This document shows positions 26,951 to 35,578 of a stretch of DNA of 64,000 nucleotides, one piece after another. The translations under genes were made by a program, and so were the position numbers. Source of the stretch: Paraburkholderia silvatlantica (GTDB taxonomy: Bacteria > Pseudomonadota > Gammaproteobacteria > Burkholderiales > Burkholderiaceae); the NCBI RefSeq assembly GCF_003096715.1, contig NZ_QEOL01000005.1, forward strand, positions 62,001 to 126,000. Reading direction: 5' to 3'. The number at the start of each line of letters is the position of its first letter. Positions within the stretch are counted from its first letter, which is position 1. The notes beneath the pieces are model-generated. The model saw only the letters and a list, made by a program, of their open reading frames with translations. It did no database searches and had not been told where the DNA came from.

Positions 26951-27232
26951 TCAGTTGAACGGATTGTCGGCGACGCCGGGCTTCTGGTCCGGCTCGTCGG
27001 CGACCTTCGCGGGCAGGTGCGGGTCGGCCTGCAGCTTCTTCACGACGTCGTCGAGCGCCGCCTTCAGCGCCAGCGCGGCGGCGAGGCCGCGCTTGTCGCG
27101 CGTGAGTTCCAGCGTGCCGGCGAGCGTCACGCGCGTCGTGCCGTTCGTGAGCGTGAGCGCGTCGCCTTGCACGTTGAGCACATCGTTGTCGTTTGCGTAT
27201 GCGTCGAACACCGTTCGATCCTCCTTCTGCAT
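26951..27232 (-). CDS. Small unknown protein downstream of nuclease
   Basis: 93 residues, no family recognised. The sequence predicts beta strands first (VLNVQGDALTLTNGTTRVTLAGTLEL) and then an amphipathic helix, ending in a Pro/Asp-rich tail (PDQKPGVADNPFN). The start ATG 27232 lies 11 bases after the nuclease stop, so the two are probably co-transcribed; ATG 27256 is an alternative overlapping the nuclease gene. No signal peptide, so it is probably cytoplasmic. Confidence 0.6.
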   Translation of the reverse strand: MQKEDRTVFDAYANDNDVLNVQGDALTLTNGTTRVTLAGTLELTRDKRGLAAALALKAALDDVVKKLQADPHLPAKVADEPDQKPGVADNPFN

Positions 27233-27243
27233 GATGGGCGCGC

Positions 27244-28032
27244 TTACCAGCCCCATTTGCTCACGGCAAAGCCGCGGCCATTGAACGAGACTTTTTCCTT
27301 TGCCGCGACATTCGCCGGAATGCCCGGGAACGCAATGCCGCTCTGCGCTTCGAGGTCGCGCACCGGGCGCACGTCGTAGCGATCGGCAGCCGTGTTGTCC
27401 GCGACGATCGCGAACGCGAGCTGCTGCGAAGGCACGTACACGACCTTGAAGATCTGCGTCGGCACCAGCACGCGCGTCGCGCCGATCGTCTGGAGCTGCG
27501 CGCCCGTGAAGAGCGGGCCGGTCACGACATAGGCTTCGCCATACTTCGATGCGAGCTTGCGCACCGCGGTTTCGATATGGGCCCAAAGGCGCTGGTTGTT
27601 CTCGCGATTCTGCGGAACGATGTTGGCGAGTGAAAACGATTCCGCCATGGCCTGCGCATTCCATCGGTTTCCCGCCGGGCTCATATGGCCACGGTCGAAG
27701 CCGCTGCGTTTGTAGTCGGCGAGCGTCGCGCCTTCGCCTTCGGGCAGCCGGTCGTCTTCGAAGAAGCGGTTAGTGCGCGTCATGTCCTTCGCGGCTTCGA
27801 GATGGTCGCGCGTGAGATGCTCGGCGGACCACAGCGGCCCGTGTGTGACGCCCGAATGCAGCACGACAAAATCCGCATAGCAAAGCATGCGCGTTTTCGG
27901 CGCCATGCGCTGATTCGTGAGCGTCGGGAACTGGCCGTCTGGCACGAATTGCGAACAGGCCGGTGCGGCGATTGTATGGCTCGCGGCGGCGAGCAGCAGG
28001 GAGGCAACAAGCGAGGCAAACAGCTTCTTCAT
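27244..28032 (-). CDS. Secreted/periplasmic DNA/RNA non-specific endonuclease
   Basis: 262 residues. Signal peptide 1-22 (LLLAAASHTIAA), then the NUC/Serratia-nuclease fold with catalytic DRGH at 113-116 in YKRSGFDRGHMSPAGN, and the metal-ligand region ESFSLANIVPQNRENNQ at 131-146. The family cleaves both DNA and RNA in the periplasm or outside the cell, usually for nutrient scavenging or competitor DNA degradation. The start ATG 28032 gives the signal peptide; no ribosome-binding site is clear. Followed at once by a small gene of unknown role. Confidence 0.92.
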   Translation of the reverse strand: MKKLFASLVASLLLAAASHTIAAPACSQFVPDGQFPTLTNQRMAPKTRMLCYADFVVLHSGVTHGPLWSAEHLTRDHLEAAKDMTRTNRFFEDDRLPEGEGATLADYKRSGFDRGHMSPAGNRWNAQAMAESFSLANIVPQNRENNQRLWAHIETAVRKLASKYGEAYVVTGPLFTGAQLQTIGATRVLVPTQIFKVVYVPSQQLAFAIVADNTAADRYDVRPVRDLEAQSGIAFPGIPANVAAKEKVSFNGRGFAVSKWGW

Positions 28033-28275
28033 CGAAAGGACAGGCTGGACTGGGGTGGGATCAAGCGGGCTGAAAGTATAGCGGGCGCATGACGACGCGT
28101 GGAGGCGGGAGAAAAAACGCGGCGCAAAAAAACGCGCGCCCGCGAGAGGGCGGGCGCAAGCAGGAGGTGATGCACAAACAGAAGCAATGGGCGCGGCAGC
28201 GTTGCGTTGCTGCGCGAGGAGCGAGACGGCAAATGATGCCGCCTGCATTCAATCGATCAGATCATCAACAACGAC

Positions 28276-28635
28276 TCAGCCTGCAAAAAGCGAATGCTCC
28301 GCGCGGACCATCTGGCGGTCCACAGCCTGGAGGCGCCATTGGCCTTCCATCGGCGAGTGCGAGGTTTCGCACGACCATGTCGCGTCGCCGTGTGCGGAAC
28401 TGATTTCCTGGCGGCGGTTCACATGCAGGCCGCGCAGCGTGCACAGCGGCTCGTTTTCGAGCGGCGCGCATAGCGACGTGACACCATTCACGTCGCGCAA
28501 TTCACCCCATTCCGGCAGGTCGATCCCTTCGTGAGACTCGCGGGACCAGCGTTGCTGGTCGGTGTCGAGCCAGAGCACTGCATAGTCGTGATTGACGGTC
28601 GGATCGGAACCGTTGATCAGGATCGTAAGTCGCAT
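28276..28635 (-). CDS. Hypothetical protein, 119 residues
   Basis: No family recognised. The sequence begins MRLTILINGSDPTVNHDYAVLWLD and has five Trp and three Cys residues, suggesting a small folded beta-rich domain; no signal peptide or TM helix. The start ATG 28635 is well supported by GGAG five bases upstream; a longer in-frame reading exists but its added residues look non-coding. It stands alone. Confidence 0.65.
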   Translation of the reverse strand: MRLTILINGSDPTVNHDYAVLWLDTDQQRWSRESHEGIDLPEWGELRDVNGVTSLCAPLENEPLCTLRGLHVNRRQEISSAHGDATWSCETSHSPMEGQWRLQAVDRQMVRAEHSLFAG

Positions 28636-28942
28636 GGCATCTCCGCAATATGGATCGGGCGCGTCGGCAATTTCAAAGTCTAGGACGACTCCGCGCACGC
28701 GCAAAGCGAAGAGTGCAGGACAGATCGCCGCGCGCACGGCGCGTGCCTGGACCGGCCCCATTCATGCCCATTTCTGCCCGCGTAAACCCGGCTACGCTAT
28801 CGGCGGGATTGAAAATCACAATTGGGAACGCAATCGCCACAACCTAGATTGATAGTGCGGCAAGTTCGCCCGCTCATGTTGCATCGCACGAAGGCGAATG
28901 GCGTCGCGTCCCCACATATCAGGTCGAACGATGGAGGCACAG
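28636..28942. other. Divergent intergenic region before rubrerythrin
   Basis: About 307 bp without a supported gene, moderately A+T-rich near 28800-28860, where the candidate rubrerythrin promoter lies. Confidence 0.4.
28822..28850 (+). promoter_or_regulatory. Candidate promoter for the rubrerythrin cluster
   Basis: TTGGGA (28822-28827) and TAGATT (28845-28850), spacer exactly 17 bp, about 90 bp before the rubrerythrin start. Confidence 0.45.
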
Positions 28943-29365
28943 ATGGCACAGCTAAAGGGCTCGAAGACGGAACAGAACCTCAAGGATGCATTTGCCGGCG
29001 AATCACAGGCCAACCGCCGTTATCTGTATTTCGCAGCCAAGGCCGACGTAGAAGGACAAAACGATGTCGCGGCGCTGTTTCGCTCGACCGCCGAAGGCGA
29101 AACCGGCCACGCGCACGGCCACCTGGAATATCTGGAAGCGGTAGGCGATCCGGCAACCGGGCTGCCGTTCGGCACTTCGCGGCTGAATCTGCAGGCGGCA
29201 ATTGCGGGCGAAACGCACGAATACACCGACATGTATCCCGGCATGGCCAAGGTCGCGCGCGACGAAGGCTTCGACGAAATCGCGAACTGGTTCGAGACGC
29301 TCGCCAAGGCAGAGCGCAGCCACGCCAACCGCTATACGAAGGCGCTGGACGTGCTGGCGGACTGA
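28943..29365 (+). CDS. Rubrerythrin-family ferritin-like diiron protein
   Basis: 140 residues, a four-helix ferritin-like domain only; no rubredoxin domain and no Cys at all. Diiron ligands expected from the family are visible as Glu20 ([10 protein letters not shown]), Glu53 and His56 ([10 protein letters not shown]), Glu90 (AGETHEY), Glu124 and His127 (AERSHANRY). The family reduces peroxide or acts in iron/redox homeostasis; without rubredoxin, electrons must come from another protein. The start ATG 28943 has GGAGG five bases upstream (the earlier ATG 28931 lies in that site). Next on the strand is an Fe-S oxidoreductase, a possible partner. Confidence 0.93.
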   Translation: MAQLKGSKTEQNLKDAFAGESQANRRYLYFAAKADVEGQNDVAALFRSTAEGETGHAHGHLEYLEAVGDPATGLPFGTSRLNLQAAIAGETHEYTDMYPGMAKVARDEGFDEIANWFETLAKAERSHANRYTKALDVLAD

Positions 29366-29512
29366 GGCGGGCCGGGCATCGCTCGCGTGCCTGACGGCAC
29401 GCACGCATGACGCGCGCGCATGTTGTTTCGCGTGCCGGGCCAGCACCGGCGCGCGTATGCGCGCGCTCGTTCAAGCCGCGTATTTGGCTGATAAATAAAA
29501 GAAGGAGACGTC

Positions 29513-30865
29513 ATGCCCCACAAGGAAGGCAGTCTCGAAGCGCCGACCCGCCATCCGCTCGACTGGCGATCCGACGCTTTTTACGACCAGGCCCAGCTCG
29601 ATACGGAACTCGCGCGCGTGTTCGATATCTGTGCGGGCTGCCGGCGCTGCGTGTCGCTCTGCGGCGCGTTTCCCACGCTGTTCGATCTCGTCGACGAAAC
29701 CGATACCGGCGAAGCGCACGACGTCGACAAGGCCTCTTTCGACAAGGTCGTCGACCAGTGCTACCTGTGCGATCTCTGCTACATGACGAAGTGCCCGTAC
29801 GTGCCGCCGCATCCGTGGAACGTGGACTTTCCGCATCTGATGCTGCGCGCCAAGGCCGTTCACTACCGCAAGGGCGAAGTGAAGCTGCGCGACCGCGTGC
29901 TCTCGAATACCGACGCGCTCGGCCAGATCGCCGGCATTCCCGTCGTGACGCAAGCGGTCAACGCCATCAATCACACGAAGGCGATGCGCGGTGCGATGGA
30001 GGACATGCTGGGCGTCGACCGCAAGGCGTGGCTGCCCGACTTCGCTACGCACAAGTTTCGTAACGTTGCCAAACGCGCGGCTTCGAGCGAGGTGCGCGAC
30101 GGCGAACGCACGCCGGGCAAGGTCGCCATCTACGCGACCTGCTACGTGAACTTCAACGAGCCGGGCATCGGCCACGACCTGCTCGCAGTGCTCGACCACA
30201 ACGAGATTCCCTACGAACTGGTGAAGAGCGAATGGTGCTGCGGCATGCCGCTGCTGGAGCAGGGCAACCTGGAGGGCGTGGCGCACAAGCAGTCGCAGAA
30301 CATGCCCATGCTCGCGCGTTACGCGCGCGAAGGGTATGCACTGATCGGCGCGGTGCCGAGCTGCGTGCTCATGTACAAGCACGAACTGCCGCTGATGTTC
30401 CCCGACGACGCCAGCACGAAAGCCGTGAGCGACGCGTTCTGGGACCCGTTCGAGTATCTCGTGGCGCGTCATCGCGACGGCCTGCTCAAGACCGATTTCC
30501 GCTCGCCGCTCGGCAACGTGTCGTATCACGTGCCGTGTCATGCGCGCGTGCAGAACATCGGCCGCAAGACTTTCGACCTGCTTTCGCTCGTGCCCGAAAC
30601 GAAGGTGACCGTGGTCGAGCGCTGTTCGGGACACGCGGGCACGTTCGGCGTGAAGAAGGAATTCCACGCCATGTCGATGAAGATCGGCACGCCCGTGTTC
30701 AAGCAGATGGGGCAGGCCGAGCCAGGCCAGGCCGGGCCGAACTTCATTTCGTCCGATTGCCAGCTCGCAGGGCATCACATTGCGCAGGGCATCGAAGAGA
30801 ACCAGCTGGGCGAGCCGCCGCTCGCTCACCCCATTACCTTGCTGCGCCGCGCCTATGGCATTTAG
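29513..30865 (+). CDS. Fe-S oxidoreductase with two CCG domains (GlpC/HdrD-like)
   Basis: 450 residues. An N-terminal ferredoxin-like segment carries two [4Fe-4S] motifs, CAGCRRCVSLC (residues about 40-50) and CYLCDLCYMTKC (about 83-94). Two Cys-rich CCG-type domains follow, with CYVN/WCCGMPL and CHARVQ/CSGHAGTFG. The layout resembles the GlpC/LutA/HdrD group of electron-transfer subunits. The start ATG 29513 has AAGGAGA just upstream. Its partner is unknown; sandwiched between rubrerythrin and DUF3501, it may feed electrons to the diiron protein (inference). Confidence 0.9.
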   Translation: MPHKEGSLEAPTRHPLDWRSDAFYDQAQLDTELARVFDICAGCRRCVSLCGAFPTLFDLVDETDTGEAHDVDKASFDKVVDQCYLCDLCYMTKCPYVPPHPWNVDFPHLMLRAKAVHYRKGEVKLRDRVLSNTDALGQIAGIPVVTQAVNAINHTKAMRGAMEDMLGVDRKAWLPDFATHKFRNVAKRAASSEVRDGERTPGKVAIYATCYVNFNEPGIGHDLLAVLDHNEIPYELVKSEWCCGMPLLEQGNLEGVAHKQSQNMPMLARYAREGYALIGAVPSCVLMYKHELPLMFPDDASTKAVSDAFWDPFEYLVARHRDGLLKTDFRSPLGNVSYHVPCHARVQNIGRKTFDLLSLVPETKVTVVERCSGHAGTFGVKKEFHAMSMKIGTPVFKQMGQAEPGQAGPNFISSDCQLAGHHIAQGIEENQLGEPPLAHPITLLRRAYGI

Positions 30866-30904
30866 GCACGGATGCCAAAGCGCAACATTCACGAGGCACG
30901 ACTC

Positions 30905-31486
30905 ATGACGATCGCGAGAAATTCGCTGTTGACGCTGGAAGCCTACGCCAGGGTGCGGGGCGACATGCGCAAACGCATCATCGAGCACAAGAAGCAGCGC
31001 GCGGTGTCGCTCGGCAATCACCTCACGTTCCTGTTCGAGGACGAGACGACGATCCGCTACCAGATCCAGGAGATGCTGCACATCGAAAAGATCTTCGACG
31101 AAGACGGCATTCAGGGCGAACTGGCGGCCTATCTGCCGCTCGTGCCCGACGGCGACAACCTGAAGGCGACCATGCAGCTCGAGTACGAGAGCGAAGTCGA
31201 GCGGCGCGCGGCGCTGGCGCGGCTGATCGGCATAGAGGACAAGGTGTTCGTCCAGGTGGACGGCGAGCCGCCCGTCTACGCGATTGCCGACGAGGACCTC
31301 GAACGCGAGAACGCCGAAAAGACCTCGGCGGTGCATTTCGTCCGCTTCGAACTCACGCCGCAGATGAAAACCCGTTTGCGCGAGGGGGCCGCGCTCGCGA
31401 TAGGCTGCGATCATCCGAATTACCGCGTGCCGACGCAGACCATCGACGGCGAGGTGCGCGCCTCGTTGCTCAAGGATCTCGCCTGA
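30905..31486 (+). CDS. DUF3501 family protein
   Basis: 193 residues, soluble, function unknown. Family-typical sequence begins ITIARNSLLTLEAYARVRGDMR (here MTIARNSLL), then VSLGNHLTFLFEDETTIRYQIQEMLHIEKIFDEDGI, ending in a conserved GCDHPNYR segment whose Cys/His could bind metal. The start ATG 30905 is the first with upstream GAGG. It belongs to a unit with rubrerythrin and the Fe-S oxidoreductase; the repeated co-occurrence of these three families is known to me only as a general genomic association. Confidence 0.88.
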   Translation: MTIARNSLLTLEAYARVRGDMRKRIIEHKKQRAVSLGNHLTFLFEDETTIRYQIQEMLHIEKIFDEDGIQGELAAYLPLVPDGDNLKATMQLEYESEVERRAALARLIGIEDKVFVQVDGEPPVYAIADEDLERENAEKTSAVHFVRFELTPQMKTRLREGAALAIGCDHPNYRVPTQTIDGEVRASLLKDLA

Positions 31487-31511
31487 GGCTGCGGCGCTTC
31501 ACACGGCTTGT

Positions 31512-31577
31512 CAAACGTAGCCACGCAGCGAAATCGCCGGGTGCGACGGCGCGGACCTGAAGCGTCGTGTCCGTCAT
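31512..31577 (-). pseudogene. Remnant of a GNAT acetyltransferase gene (N-terminus only)
   Basis: A minus-strand ATG at 31577, preceded by an AAGGAGACAACAC ribosome-binding site, opens into MTDTTLQVRAVAPGDFAAWL, matching the N-terminus of GNAT acetyltransferases commonly divergent from MocR regulators. After about 22 codons similarity stops and the frame runs out in unrelated residues near the DUF3501 stop. The rest of the gene appears deleted. Confidence 0.55.
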
Positions 31578-31636
31578 GTGTTGTCTCCTTCTCCTTGTTG
31601 ACAGGCTAGCCCGGACTCCCAAGCGTAAGCGGTTTG

Positions 31637-31680
31637 TGGCACCATTGTTGGTCCTGCCGAAACCGAAAACAATGGAGCCA
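31637..31680. promoter_or_regulatory. Inverted repeat covering the MocR ribosome-binding site
   Basis: TGGCACCATTGT (31637-31648) and ACAATGGAGCCA (31669-31680) are 12-bp arms with one mismatch. The right arm contains the GGAG that serves the TTG start at 31686. It is a likely autoregulatory operator or a translation-blocking hairpin. Confidence 0.55.
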
Positions 31681-31685
31681 CGGGT

Positions 31686-33236
31686 TTGGACTACGCGTTG
31701 ATGATGACGGCCTATGCGAAGCGCGCCGTGCGCAAGCTCACGCAGCAGGACCTGCTTTACGAGAGCCTGCGCCTCGCCATTCTCGACGGCGACATTGGCC
31801 GCGGCACGCGCCTCGCGTCGAGCCGCGCGCTCGCGGAGCAGCTCGGTATCGCGCGCAATTCGGTGCTCTATGCCTATGAGCGGCTCGTGGAAGAGGGCTT
31901 CGTCAGCGCGACGCGCCACGGTTCGGTCGTCAACGCAATCAGCGCCGGCGCAGCGACAACGCCGGCACACACCGCGCAGCGCGAAGAACCTGTGCCTGCG
32001 CTTGCGCGCCGCGTGCGCGAACTGCCGCCGCGCCGTTCGGGCCGCGACGGTTCGAAGGCGCTGCGCCCGGGTGTGCCCGCACTGGACGCGTTTCCCTACG
32101 CGCAATGGCGCACGGCGGTCGAGCGCGCGCTGCGCGAGTTGCGCGCGCTCGATCTCGGCTATGGCGACAGCGCGGGCATGCCCGCGTTGCGTCAGGCGAT
32201 CGCGCAATACGTGCGCGTGTCGCGCGGGGTGCGCTGCCAACCCGACCAGGTATTCGTCACGGACGGCACGCAGTCGAGCCTTGACTTGTGCGCGCGTTTC
32301 TTCGCAGATCATGGCGAACGCGCGTGGATCGAAAATCCGGGCTATCTCGGCGCGCGCGTGGCGTTTGCGGCCGCGGGTCTGCAACTCGTGCCGATGAGCG
32401 TGGATGCGGCGGGCATGGCGGCGCGCTCCGAAGACTGGCGCGAGCGGCCGCCGCGACTCGTTTATCTCACGCCGTCGCATCAGTATCCGCTGGGCTGCGT
32501 GCTGAGCCTCGAGCGGCGGCTCGCGCTGATCGAGCAGGCGCGCGCGTGCGGCGCGTGGATCGTCGAGGACGACTACGACAGCGAGCTGCGTCACGACGGG
32601 CCGCCGCTGCCGTCGATCCAGGGCCTCGCCGACGATGCGCCCGTGATCTATCTCGGCACCTTCAGCAAGACGCTGTTTCCGGCGCTGCGCATCGGCTTCA
32701 TGATCGTGCCGCGGCGCGTGACGGCACAGTTCGCGCAGGCGCATCACACGCTCGTGCGCCAGGGGCGCGTGGCGGAACAACTTGCGCTGGCCGAATTCAT
32801 CGAAAGCGGGCGCTACGCGCGCCATTTGCGGCGCATGCGCAAGCTCTACGAAGAGCGCCGCGACGGCCTCGTCGCCGCCATCGACAAACATCTGGCCGGC
32901 GTGATGACGGTGTCGGCGGACGCGGGCGGCATGCATTTGAGCGTGCGCCTCGACGCGCCGCTTTCCGACGCCGATGTGAGCGAAGCCGCGCGTGCACACG
33001 GCCTGCATCTCTCGCCATTGAGCGCGTACTGTGCCGATGGCGTCGATGGTGTCGACGCACCCGACGCCACGCGCTACAACGGCTTCCTGCTCGGCTATGC
33101 GGAAACGCCGCCGCAGGTCGCCGACACGCTCATGCAGACGCTCGCACGCATCGTGCGCGAGCGTCTGTCAGCGGCTTCGTCGCTTACTGATGGCCTGCAA
33201 CCGCATGCGGCAGATAGGGCGCTTCGAGCGTCTTGA
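31686..33236 (+). CDS. MocR/PdxR-type GntR-aminotransferase transcription regulator
   Basis: 516 residues. N-terminal GntR winged-helix HTH (about 15-85: LLYESLRLAILDGDIGRGTRLASSRALAEQLG). The C-terminal fold-type I aminotransferase domain has PLP Lys328 in GTFSKTLFPALRIGF, with VEDDYDSE upstream as the cofactor-binding Asp. MocR proteins use PLP or aminated ligands to control vitamin B6 or amino-acid genes. The start is TTG 31686, chosen for GGAG at 31674-31677 and the family-like MDYALMM; ATG 31701 is too far from any site. Its usual divergent GNAT partner is broken. Its end overlaps the aldo/keto reductase end by 53 bp. Confidence 0.9.
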   Translation: MDYALMMTAYAKRAVRKLTQQDLLYESLRLAILDGDIGRGTRLASSRALAEQLGIARNSVLYAYERLVEEGFVSATRHGSVVNAISAGAATTPAHTAQREEPVPALARRVRELPPRRSGRDGSKALRPGVPALDAFPYAQWRTAVERALRELRALDLGYGDSAGMPALRQAIAQYVRVSRGVRCQPDQVFVTDGTQSSLDLCARFFADHGERAWIENPGYLGARVAFAAAGLQLVPMSVDAAGMAARSEDWRERPPRLVYLTPSHQYPLGCVLSLERRLALIEQARACGAWIVEDDYDSELRHDGPPLPSIQGLADDAPVIYLGTFSKTLFPALRIGFMIVPRRVTAQFAQAHHTLVRQGRVAEQLALAEFIESGRYARHLRRMRKLYEERRDGLVAAIDKHLAGVMTVSADAGGMHLSVRLDAPLSDADVSEAARAHGLHLSPLSAYCADGVDGVDAPDATRYNGFLLGYAETPPQVADTLMQTLARIVRERLSAASSLTDGLQPHAADRALRAS

Positions 33237-34158
33237 TCTCTTCGTCGGAGAGCTTGAGCGAGAGCGCCGCGACAGCGTCTTCGAGATGCTGCGGTTTCGA
33301 CGCGCCGATGATCGGCGACGTGATGCCGGGCTTGTGCAGCAGCCACGCGAGCGCGACCTGCGCACGCGAGACATTGTGCGCCCGCGCAATGGTTGCGACC
33401 GCATCGATGATGGCCTTGTCCGCATCGGCGCCGTAGAGCGTCTCGCCGAACTTGTCGGTGGCCGCTCGCTCGCTCGTTTCGTTCCAGTCGCGCGTGAGGC
33501 GGCCGCGCGCGAGCGGGCTCCACGGCATCACGGCAATGCCCTGATCGGCGCACAGCGGCAGCATTTCACGCTCTTCTTCGCGATAGAGCAGGTTCACGTG
33601 ATCCTGCATGCTGATGAACTCCGTCCAGCCGTGCTGGCGCGAGGTGTAGAGCGCCTTGCTGAACTGCCACGCGTACATGGACGAAGCGCCGATATAGCGC
33701 GCCTTGCCGGCCTTCACGACATCGTGCAGCGCTTCGAGCGTTTCTTCGATGGGCGTGTTGTAGTCCCAGCGATGGATCTGATAGAGATCGACGTAATCGG
33801 TGCCGAGCCGTTTGAGGCTATGGTCGATCTCCGTGAGGATGGCCTTGCGCGACAGCCCCTGGCCGTTCGGGCCGGGCCGCATGCGGTTGTACACCTTCGT
33901 GGCGAGCACGATGTCGTCGCGTTTGACGAAGTCGCGCAGCGCGCGCCCGACGATCTCCTCCGAAGTGCCGTCGGAGTAGGTGTTCGCGGTGTCGAAGAAG
34001 TTGATGCCGGCGTCGAGTGCCTGGCGGATAAGCGGGCGGCTGGCGTCCTCGCCGAGCGTCCACGGGTGCGTGCCGCGCTCGGGCACGCCGTAGGTCATGC
34101 AACCGAGACAAAGACGCGAAACCTGCAGCCCTGTCGAGCCGAAATTGACGTAATCCAT
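33184..34158 (-). CDS. Aldo/keto reductase
   Basis: 324 residues, cytoplasmic NADPH-dependent carbonyl reductase. The catalytic tetrad Asp56, Tyr61, Lys88 and His129 is visible (FFDTANTYSDG, ATKVYN, YQIHRWD). The subgroup with MDYVNFGSTGLQVSRLCLGCMTYG at the N-terminus is the YajO/AKR11-12-like group. The NADPH-binding PIIGASKPQHLEDA is near the C-terminus. The start ATG 34158 has AAGGAG upstream. The substrate is unknown. Confidence 0.93.
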   Translation of the reverse strand: MDYVNFGSTGLQVSRLCLGCMTYGVPERGTHPWTLGEDASRPLIRQALDAGINFFDTANTYSDGTSEEIVGRALRDFVKRDDIVLATKVYNRMRPGPNGQGLSRKAILTEIDHSLKRLGTDYVDLYQIHRWDYNTPIEETLEALHDVVKAGKARYIGASSMYAWQFSKALYTSRQHGWTEFISMQDHVNLLYREEEREMLPLCADQGIAVMPWSPLARGRLTRDWNETSERAATDKFGETLYGADADKAIIDAVATIARAHNVSRAQVALAWLLHKPGITSPIIGASKPQHLEDAVAALSLKLSDEEIKTLEAPYLPHAVAGHQ

Positions 34159-34273
34159 TGCGGGTGCTCCTTGCGAAGAGACGATTCAGGCGGAAGAAGT
34201 GCGTGCGCCGCGCGAGGGCGGCGGACTTTCGCAAGGGTATAACAGGCCGGAAGAACGTGCAGCGCGTGCCGCG

Positions 34274-35578
34274 TCAGAACATTTCCATTACGCGGTGATA
34301 GAGCATGCCGATTTCGAGCGCGGGCCGCCGCCAGGCGGGGCCGCCGGGGAAGCGCGCGTGCCGCAGTTGCGCGAACAGATCGAACGAGGCGCGCTCGCCG
34401 ACGATGGCCTGCGCAACGAGACGTCCGGCAATGCCCGTGAGCGCGACACCGTGCCCCGAAAAGCCTTGCACGTAGTAATAATTCGGGTCGATCGCGCCGA
34501 AGTCGGGCGCGCGGTTGCGCGTGACGTCGACAAAGCCGCCCCATGCGTATTCCACGCGCGCGCCGGCGAGCTGCGCAAACGTGTCGCGCATGCGCGTTTG
34601 CATGGCCGCTGTCAGGCGCTCGGGCGCGGCGCCTGTCGAATCGGCGCGGCCGCCGAACAGCATGCGGTTGTCCGCCGAGACGCGGAAATAGTCGAGAAAG
34701 AAGTTGTTGTCGCACACGGCAGAACGTTGCGCGATCAACGAGTCGGCCAGCTCGCGGCCCAGCGGCTCGGTCGCGATGATGTACGAGGCGATGGGCGCGA
34801 TGCGCGCGGCCACGCTGCCGGGCAGCACGCCGCCTGGCGCCGCGTTGCAGCACGACACCACGAAGCGGCAGCGCACTTCGCCCTGCGCCGTTCTGACGAC
34901 GGGCCGTGCACCGCGTACGACTTCGAGCGCACGCGTATGTGCGTAGAGTTGCGCGCCTTCGCGGCGCGCGGCGGCGGCGAGACCCAGACAGTACTTGAGC
35001 GGATGCAGATGCCCGGAAACCGGATCGTAGACGCCCGCGATATAGCGCTGCGATGCCACGCGTGCGCGCGTGGCGTCGGTGTCGAGCCATTCGAGCCGAT
35101 CGTAACCCCATCGCGTGCGCGCCGCGTCCATCCATGCGCGTAGATCGGGTACGCGCTTCGCTTTCGTTGCAACGGTCAGATAGCCCGGCGTGAAGTCGCA
35201 ATCGATGCCAAAACGCGCAATGCGCTCGCGTACGAGGTTCACCCCCTCGATGGAGAGCGCCCACGCTGCGCGTATGCCCTGCGCGCCGAGCTGCTTTTCG
35301 AGCACTTCGTCTTTCGCGAAGCCCACGAGCGTCTGCCCGCCGTTGCGGCCCGAGGCGCCCCAGCCGGGACGATGGGCGTCGAGCACCACGACCGAAAGGC
35401 CGCGTGCGCGGCACTCCAGCGCGACCGAGAGCCCGGCGAAGCCCGCGCCGATCACGCACACGTCCGCGTCGAGCGTGCCTTCGAGCACGGGGTCGTCGTC
35501 GGCGGGGCGCGTGGCGGTGGCTTCGTAGTACGAGTGGCGGGCGAGGGCGTCCGCCTGGGCGTCGAGGTCGAGTGTCAT
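34274..35578 (-). CDS. puuB: FAD-dependent amine oxidase, PuuB-like (copy 2)
   Basis: 434 residues, DAO-family flavoprotein; PuuB oxidises gamma-glutamylputrescine to the aldehyde, ammonia and H2O2. The FAD Rossmann motif CVIGAGFAGLSVALE is near residue 42, then GWGASGRNGGQ, and the C-terminal YVQGFSGHGVALTGIAGRL. The start ATG 35578 shares one base with the stop of the upstream paralogue (TGATG). It is clearly homologous to that neighbour over the whole length, a tandem duplication that has diverged, so the two may differ in substrate. The symbol is by family only. Confidence 0.85.
   Translation of the reverse strand: MTLDLDAQADALARHSYYEATATRPADDDPVLEGTLDADVCVIGAGFAGLSVALECRARGLSVVVLDAHRPGWGASGRNGGQTLVGFAKDEVLEKQLGAQGIRAAWALSIEGVNLVRERIARFGIDCDFTPGYLTVATKAKRVPDLRAWMDAARTRWGYDRLEWLDTDATRARVASQRYIAGVYDPVSGHLHPLKYCLGLAAAARREGAQLYAHTRALEVVRGARPVVRTAQGEVRCRFVVSCCNAAPGGVLPGSVAARIAPIASYIIATEPLGRELADSLIAQRSAVCDNNFFLDYFRVSADNRMLFGGRADSTGAAPERLTAAMQTRMRDTFAQLAGARVEYAWGGFVDVTRNRAPDFGAIDPNYYYVQGFSGHGVALTGIAGRLVAQAIVGERASFDLFAQLRHARFPGGPAWRRPALEIGMLYHRVMEMF

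Noticed and set aside
29471..31414. 647-codon open frame antisense to the Fe-S oxidoreductase and DUF3501 genes
   Set aside because: Low-complexity His/Arg/Val-rich translation, and the plus-strand genes have clear motifs and ribosome-binding sites.
33020..33075. GATGGCGTCGATGGTGTCGA repeats in the MocR gene
   Set aside because: Short imperfect repeat encoding DGVDGVD in a normal domain; not distinctive.
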